A stretch of 9,341 nt of DNA. It comes from Bacteroidales bacterium UBA5371. GTDB lineage: Bacteria; Bacteroidota; Bacteroidia; Bacteroidales; P3. Location: positions 156,287-165,627 of the forward strand of contig DHPF01000015.1 in NCBI GenBank assembly GCA_002407855.1, written 5' to 3'. The notes under the pieces are model-generated. The model had not been told where the DNA came from, did no database searches, and saw nothing but the letters and a program-made list of their open reading frames with translations. Made by a program: the position numbers and the translations under genes. Positions 4,419 through 9,341 of the stretch are shown here, in pieces (position 1 is the first letter of the stretch; every line of letters begins with the position of its first letter).

Positions 4419-7301
4419 ATGAAATTATTAAAGTACATATTATCAGTTTTACTCCTAAGCATAGTTGCTATTAATCCTGTGTTTTCGCAGGCTTATGAGA
4501 TAGACAATGTTTGTGTTGGAGCCATCGGTCATTATAGGGTTGATGGGCAGGTAGGTTCTGTCTATCAATGGACTCTTACCGACACAGCAGGCAATGAAAC
4601 CATTTTGCCTCAAACAACTGATAGCATTACTATAATATGGAATAAGCCTCCGGGCATTTACTATCTTTCAACCATTCAATCTGCCATTAATAGCTGTAAT
4701 TCTGTAAGAGAACTTGGCTACATTAAAGTCAGCTCTCCACCAACTATAAATGCATTCAACCTACCATTAGCTACGGCTTGCCCTTCTATGGGGTCTTATG
4801 AGGTTAGTGTTGATGTTTCAGGAGGAGTTCCTCCTTATACTTATAGCTGGACAGGTGCAGATATTATCCCAGGAACTAATAGAGCAACAGTCAGTGAAGT
4901 TACAACAGGTTTCTGTAATCACACCTATACGGTAGATGTTTTAATTACCGATTCTCTTGGTTGTAGCGTTTCACAACAACAAACATTCACAATTATTGAC
5001 ACCATTTCACCAAACTTACTATGCAATAATACAACTATATACTTAGACCAAAACGGACAAGCAGCAATTTCCCAAGAGGATGTGATATTTAGTTTAAATG
5101 ATAATTGTACCGATTCAACTCAAATTATTGTTTCATTATCGCAATCAAACTTCAATGCAACAAATATAGGAGATAATTTAATTACAATAGTTGCTGAAGA
5201 TATATGTGGCAATCAAATATCATGTGTATCTACTGTTACAATTTTAGATAATCTTCCACCAGTAATAGGAGGCGACGACCAAGATCCAAATACAACAGAG
5301 ATAAGTTGTACTTCAATAGGCAGTCCAGTTGTTTTTGCAGATAGTACAGGAACATACACACACAACGATATAACATGGGATGTTACAGCAATAGATAATG
5401 CAACAAGCCCATCTCAATTAGTCTTTTCTTATGCTCTAACAGGAGCAACCATAGGCTCAGGTTCAACCCTTAATGGTGTATCCTTCAATATAGGAACAAC
5501 TAATGTTACTTGGACAGTAATAGATACAAGTGGCAATATGGCAATATGTGCCTTTGCAGTAACGGTTGATACTGTAAATATAGCAGGATTAGCCTCTGCA
5601 AGTCAAATTATTTGTCAGGGAGACATTCCTAATAATCTAACACTATCAGGTTATATGGGTACAATCCAATGGCAATCTTCAACAGATAGTGTTACATTCT
5701 CAGACATATTAGGTGAAACTTCATCAACACTATCCCTACCTTCATTAAATATTACAACTTATTATAGGGCAGTTGTAACCAATGGAGCAATAGGCACTGA
5801 GAATTCAAACATAGTAACAATTCAAGTAATTGTTGTAGATGCACCAACTCTTGTTGTGGTGCAACCAACCTGCGACCTTTTAACAGGAAGCGTAACAATA
5901 AGTAATATCTCATCAGAAAACACCTACACCTTTAATCCAGCAGGACCAACAGTAGGAGCAGATGGGGTAGTTAATAACTTAGTTGTAAATACTACTTATA
6001 CCATAACAGCAAATAATAATGGTTGTTCAGCATCATCAATATCCTTTACATTAGATAATAGCAGTTTAGATTGCGATGATGATGGTGTAACAATAGGTGA
6101 TGGAGACCCAGATGATAATGATCCTTGTAACCCTAACATGGTGTTACCTCCAACAGCCTTAGATCAAACATTCTGCGTATTAGATAACCCAACAATAGCT
6201 GACTTGGTAGTAATAGGAAGCAATATTAAATGGTACGATGCAATAGTGAATGGTAATTTATTGCCATTAGCCACACCTTTAACTAATAACACTAATTACT
6301 ATGCTTCTCAAACTGAGCATGCATGTGAAAGTGCAAGAGCAACAATATTAGTAACTATTACTGACACAATAGCTCCAATATTCTCTATTGATACTATTTA
6401 TTGTATTGATGATAATGACGAAGTTTTACCAACAATTTCTGATAATGGAATTGAAGGAACATGGTCTCCAGCTATTATTAATAAATCTATAAAAGGAACA
6501 AAGGTTTATGTCTTTACTCCTAATGCAGGAGAGTGTGCAAATGTAATAACAAAAAATATTACCGTTTCATCAATAGCAGTAGTAGTAAAACAACCGGTAT
6601 CTCAATATGGCTTATGTGATAGCTTATCTGAGGTTAATCTAACCATAGAAGTTCAGACCTCTGATAGTATAGAATTACATTATCAATGGTATCATAATGG
6701 AGTAGCAATACCAGGAGCAACAAGTCCTAATTACACCGAACCATTTACTTTAAGTTTGGTAGGTGATTACTATGTTGAAGTTACAGGTTGTTGCATTCCA
6801 ATTATTAGTGTTGAGGTAGAAGTAAGAGAGTCTTCATTATATGTAGAAGAAAAATGGGATGATGTACTCGCAGTAGATAATCATAATGATGAATTTGTAG
6901 CTTACCAATGGTATAAGGACGGAGAGCCTATAAAATTAGATGGAAATTCACAATACTACACAGATCTTAATGGATTAAATGGTTATTACCATGTTGTAGC
7001 GGCTTATGCAAATGGCACAACAATGCAAAGTTGTCCTGTGTTCTATCAAAGCAATAAGAATTATACAATCAAACTTTACCCTAACCCAGGGGAAGTTGGT
7101 CAAACTATAAATATAGAACTTCAAGGAAACGAAGGAGATTATCAAATAGAAATCTTTGATGCCATAGGCAGAAAAATACATAACCAAAAAGGTAAAGGCT
7201 CTAAGGCTACTATAAAAGCAAATATGATAATGGGAACTTATGTGGTAAGAGTTTCAACAGATAATTTAATAGAATCAGTTCCTTTGATAATTAAAAATTA
7301 A
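4419..7301 (+). CDS. Large multidomain surface protein with T9SS sorting domain
   Basis: A 960-residue protein. Signal peptide 1-24 (VFSQ/A). Modules by inspection: 25-105, N-terminal module (VYQWTL, ITIIWNKPPGIYYL, NSCNS) shared with the 343-aa and 225-aa proteins; 106-195, SprB/PKD-like (SGGVPPYTYSW, DSLGC); 198-277 and 278-386, two HYR-like modules (LNDNC, AEDICGN; VIDTSGNMAICAF); 388-472, Ig-like (IQWQSSTDSVTF, TTYYRAVVTNG); 473-547, another beta module; 551-573, acidic DCDDDGVTIGDGDPDDNDPC, resembling thrombospondin-3-type calcium-binding repeats; 575-647, Ig-like (IKWYDA, NYYASQTEHACESAR); 652-718; 722-803, Ig-like (YQWYHNGVAIPGATSPNY); 810-876 (YQWYKDGEPI); 880-960, type-A-like C-terminal domain (KLYPNPGEVG, YQIEIFDAIGRKI, GTYVVRVST, PLIIKN). 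Such tails direct outer-membrane passage by T9SS and surface attachment. The OmpA-type gene follows after 7 nt. An adhesin or scaffold role is inferred; no protease or glycosidase motif is seen. Confidence 0.93.
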   Translation: MKLLKYILSVLLLSIVAINPVFSQAYEIDNVCVGAIGHYRVDGQVGSVYQWTLTDTAGNETILPQTTDSITIIWNKPPGIYYLSTIQSAINSCNSVRELGYIKVSSPPTINAFNLPLATACPSMGSYEVSVDVSGGVPPYTYSWTGADIIPGTNRATVSEVTTGFCNHTYTVDVLITDSLGCSVSQQQTFTIIDTISPNLLCNNTTIYLDQNGQAAISQEDVIFSLNDNCTDSTQIIVSLSQSNFNATNIGDNLITIVAEDICGNQISCVSTVTILDNLPPVIGGDDQDPNTTEISCTSIGSPVVFADSTGTYTHNDITWDVTAIDNATSPSQLVFSYALTGATIGSGSTLNGVSFNIGTTNVTWTVIDTSGNMAICAFAVTVDTVNIAGLASASQIICQGDIPNNLTLSGYMGTIQWQSSTDSVTFSDILGETSSTLSLPSLNITTYYRAVVTNGAIGTENSNIVTIQVIVVDAPTLVVVQPTCDLLTGSVTISNISSENTYTFNPAGPTVGADGVVNNLVVNTTYTITANNNGCSASSISFTLDNSSLDCDDDGVTIGDGDPDDNDPCNPNMVLPPTALDQTFCVLDNPTIADLVVIGSNIKWYDAIVNGNLLPLATPLTNNTNYYASQTEHACESARATILVTITDTIAPIFSIDTIYCIDDNDEVLPTISDNGIEGTWSPAIINKSIKGTKVYVFTPNAGECANVITKNITVSSIAVVVKQPVSQYGLCDSLSEVNLTIEVQTSDSIELHYQWYHNGVAIPGATSPNYTEPFTLSLVGDYYVEVTGCCIPIISVEVEVRESSLYVEEKWDDVLAVDNHNDEFVAYQWYKDGEPIKLDGNSQYYTDLNGLNGYYHVVAAYANGTTMQSCPVFYQSNKNYTIKLYPNPGEVGQTINIELQGNEGDYQIEIFDAIGRKIHNQKGKGSKATIKANMIMGTYVVRVSTDNLIESVPLIIKN

Positions 7302-7308
7302 AGCTATT

Positions 7309-9141
7309 ATGAAAAGAATAACATTAATACTGCTATTGCTTTTAATACAAACAGCAGTTCTTTCACAAGACAAAGGGTCTTATTTTACTATTTCAGGAAA
7401 CTTAGGTTTCCAAGGATTTAAGTATAGCCCTATGGGTATAAGTTCTGATGGTTTTAGTAAATTAGGCTTGGGTTATAGTGCAGGTATAGGTTATATGTAT
7501 TTCTTTACTCCTTATTTTGGGATTTCAACAGGTGTTGAAATATCTTATTTTGCAACCATTGGAGGCTATAATGAAAGTTTTAAGAAAGAAAGATACTACG
7601 ACTTGGGCGACCAAATAGATGACGACTTTAATCCAGCTAATCCTAATATGCCTTTTAATCTTAGAGCAAGATTGCAAAATTGGGAAGAATTGCAACAAGG
7701 TTACACATTCAACGTTCCTTTTATGTTTATCTTTCAACATAAATTAGGCAAAACTTTTCGTCATGCTATGTATTATGGAATAGGAGCTAAGGTTCAAATT
7801 CCTGTTATTTCCACAACATATAAGGTTTTAGATGGAGAGAATACTTCAGATGAAAGACTAAACATTTCAGGCTACTATCCCGATTGGCACATGGAAGTAG
7901 CAGCAGGAGGAACAAGCGACCCACAAGTCCCTCAACACGGATATGGAAAAATACATAACCCCAACGAAGCTTTGGGTTGGAAAGGAAATGCAAGAGTTAA
8001 AACAAGCTATGCTGCAACAGCAGAAATAGGCTATTTATATAAGATAAACAAAAGGCTATCCTTTTCATTGGGGGCTTATTTTGACTATGGTTTGAATAAT
8101 ATCAAAGAAAAAGAAGACAATGATCCATTAATGATTGCTAATAACCCATATCATTCAGGTTATAACGAATGGTACGTAGGTAAAGGTATAAAGTATAATG
8201 GCTTGATGAATTCCGATAGAACAGATAATATACACCTCTTAGCTTACGGAGTAAAGGTCGGATTAAGAATAAGATTAGGTAAGGCCGCACCAGAAGAAAT
8301 TTATCCTGCTGAGGATCAAATCCAAATCCCACCATGCGACACTATTTACATCAGAGATACTATCTATCAATTAAGAGTAGATACTGTACATGTGATTGAA
8401 AAACAGATAGACCCAATCATTATCAAGGAGGAATTAAATAAACAAGACACTATTTATATAGAAACCATAATACCAGAAAAAGAAACTCCTATTGCTCCAT
8501 TAAAAGAGAATATTATGTTCTATGGAAGAGTTGTTGAAGGTAATACTAAAACAATAATCCCTTATGCTCAGGTGCAAATAACAAATGAGGACACTAAGCA
8601 CACAGAAACCATAATTGCAGATAGTGCAGGTAGGTTTGCTTATGAAATAGATAAGAGACAGAATTATACTACAATTGCACATGCAAAAGCTCATAGGGAA
8701 GGGACAATTAAGTTTAATATAAGTAAAGAGTTTAGAGCTAATTCGTTCTATAAAGATATTGAACTTGAAAAACTAACCGATGGACATAAATTTGTGCTTG
8801 AAAATCTATATTATGATTTTGATAAATCAGATATTCGTCCTGATGCAGCAATAGAATTAGATAAACTTGTGAGAATTATGGAAGAGAACCCTACTCTCAA
8901 AATAGAGTTAAGCTCTCATACAGATTCAAGAGGAAGTGATGAGTATAACTTGAAGCTATCTGAAAAAAGAGCAGCCTCAGCTGTTAAATACGTAATAAGT
9001 AAAGGTATTAGTGCAGATAGAATCATATCTAAGGGCTATGGCGAAACTAAACCGGTTAATGAATGTACTAACGGAGTAGAATGCTCTGAAAAACAACATC
9101 AAGAAAATAGAAGAACAGAGGTTTTAGTTAAAGAGATATAA
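7309..9141 (+). CDS. OmpA-type outer-membrane barrel with CRD and peptidoglycan-binding domain
   Basis: A 610-residue protein with a signal peptide (residues 1-20, LSQ/D). Residues about 23-324 alternate in the way expected of an outer-membrane beta barrel, with long polar loops, ending GVKVGLRIRLG. A periplasmic linker, 340-390, repeats DTIY/DTVH (344, 350, 358, 380). Residues about 401-486 look like a carboxypeptidase-regulatory-like beta domain (FYGRVVEG, YAQVQITNED, DSAGRFAYEI). Residues 498-608 are an OmpA C-terminal domain: YYDFDKSDIRPDA, SSHTDSRGSDEYN, LSEKRAASAVKYV, SKGYGE and HQENRRTEVLV. D539 and R554, 15 residues apart, match the pair that binds diaminopimelate in OmpA. C586 and C592 form the Cys-pair insert common in Bacteroidota members. 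It likely anchors the outer membrane, and perhaps the neighbouring 960-aa protein, to the cell wall. Co-transcription with that gene is likely given the 7-nt gap and the terminator that follows. Confidence 0.95.
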   Translation: MKRITLILLLLLIQTAVLSQDKGSYFTISGNLGFQGFKYSPMGISSDGFSKLGLGYSAGIGYMYFFTPYFGISTGVEISYFATIGGYNESFKKERYYDLGDQIDDDFNPANPNMPFNLRARLQNWEELQQGYTFNVPFMFIFQHKLGKTFRHAMYYGIGAKVQIPVISTTYKVLDGENTSDERLNISGYYPDWHMEVAAGGTSDPQVPQHGYGKIHNPNEALGWKGNARVKTSYAATAEIGYLYKINKRLSFSLGAYFDYGLNNIKEKEDNDPLMIANNPYHSGYNEWYVGKGIKYNGLMNSDRTDNIHLLAYGVKVGLRIRLGKAAPEEIYPAEDQIQIPPCDTIYIRDTIYQLRVDTVHVIEKQIDPIIIKEELNKQDTIYIETIIPEKETPIAPLKENIMFYGRVVEGNTKTIIPYAQVQITNEDTKHTETIIADSAGRFAYEIDKRQNYTTIAHAKAHREGTIKFNISKEFRANSFYKDIELEKLTDGHKFVLENLYYDFDKSDIRPDAAIELDKLVRIMEENPTLKIELSSHTDSRGSDEYNLKLSEKRAASAVKYVISKGISADRIISKGYGETKPVNECTNGVECSEKQHQENRRTEVLVKEI

Positions 9142-9159
9142 ATATATTTAAGCTCTAAT

Positions 9160-9194
9160 AAAAGCCCATAATAGAAATTTATTATGGGCTTTTT
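9160..9194 (+). terminator. Intrinsic terminator after the OmpA-type gene
   Basis: A 14-bp stem (9160-9173 with 9180-9193) with a 6-nt loop, centred on GCCCATAATA/TATTATGGGC, and five T residues at 9190-9194. It lies 18 nt after the stop codon and closes the rightward transcription unit. The A-run on its left side may let it also work on leftward transcripts. Confidence 0.92.
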
Positions 9195-9281
9195 GCTTTA
9201 AGGAGATTTAGATATTGTCTTTAACCTACGCTCTACATTATGCGATGTTTCCAATCTTTATTCCAACAAATTATCTCTTGA

Positions 9282-9341
9282 TTTTAATAAATTTTTTTCA
9301 GAAGATAATTTACTGAATCTTCGTTTTAATAAATTCTTTTC
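9282..9341. repeat. Possible start of a ~21-bp degenerate repeat at the right edge
   Basis: TTTTAATAAATT occurs at 9282-9293 and again at 9324-9335, exactly 42 bp apart, each followed by a T/C-rich run. The intervening sequence can be cut into ~21-bp steps (ends TAA near 9288, 9308 and 9330). The window ends here, so the extent is unknown. The A+T-rich composition makes chance similarity possible. Confidence 0.35.

Overview
The window reads as chromosomal DNA from a member of the Bacteroidota, probably Bacteroidales or a relative. The evidence is high A+T content, no consistent Shine-Dalgarno sequences, an HU-related protein of the extended type typical of that phylum, SprB/HYR/Ig-like secreted proteins, a type IX secretion (T9SS) C-terminal sorting domain, and an OmpA protein with a carboxypeptidase-regulatory-like insert. 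I cannot assign a genus.

Layout. Positions 1-210 hold a non-coding tandem array of about nine 21-22 bp units with phased T-tracts; much of it can also be read as one large inverted repeat. Next comes a leftward HU-like gene (292-714) with its terminator at 212-243. A 319-344 bp A+T-rich divergent spacer follows. Five rightward genes then run to 9141: a 253-aa Ig/HYR-like secreted protein whose signal peptide looks frameshifted (1059-1820); a 343-aa Thr/Ala/Gly-rich secreted protein (1916-2947); a 673-bp spacer with a strong hairpin and a duplicated ~79-bp block; a 225-aa two-module secreted protein (3621-4298); a 960-aa multidomain surface protein with a T9SS type-A-like sorting domain (4419-7301); and, 7 nt later, a 610-aa OmpA-type barrel/peptidoglycan-binding protein (7309-9141). 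A clear intrinsic terminator closes the set at 9160-9194.

How the genes may work together (inference). All five rightward proteins carry signal peptides. The second, third and fourth share an N-terminal module with a Y-x-W ... I/V-x-W ... C pattern. Only the 960-aa protein has a visible T9SS sorting domain, and it is tightly coupled to an OmpA protein able to tie the outer membrane to peptidoglycan. This fits a surface assembly: one large exported adhesin-like protein, smaller related secreted subunits, and an outer-membrane anchor. No enzyme is recognisable in the set, and I know of no named system with exactly this layout.
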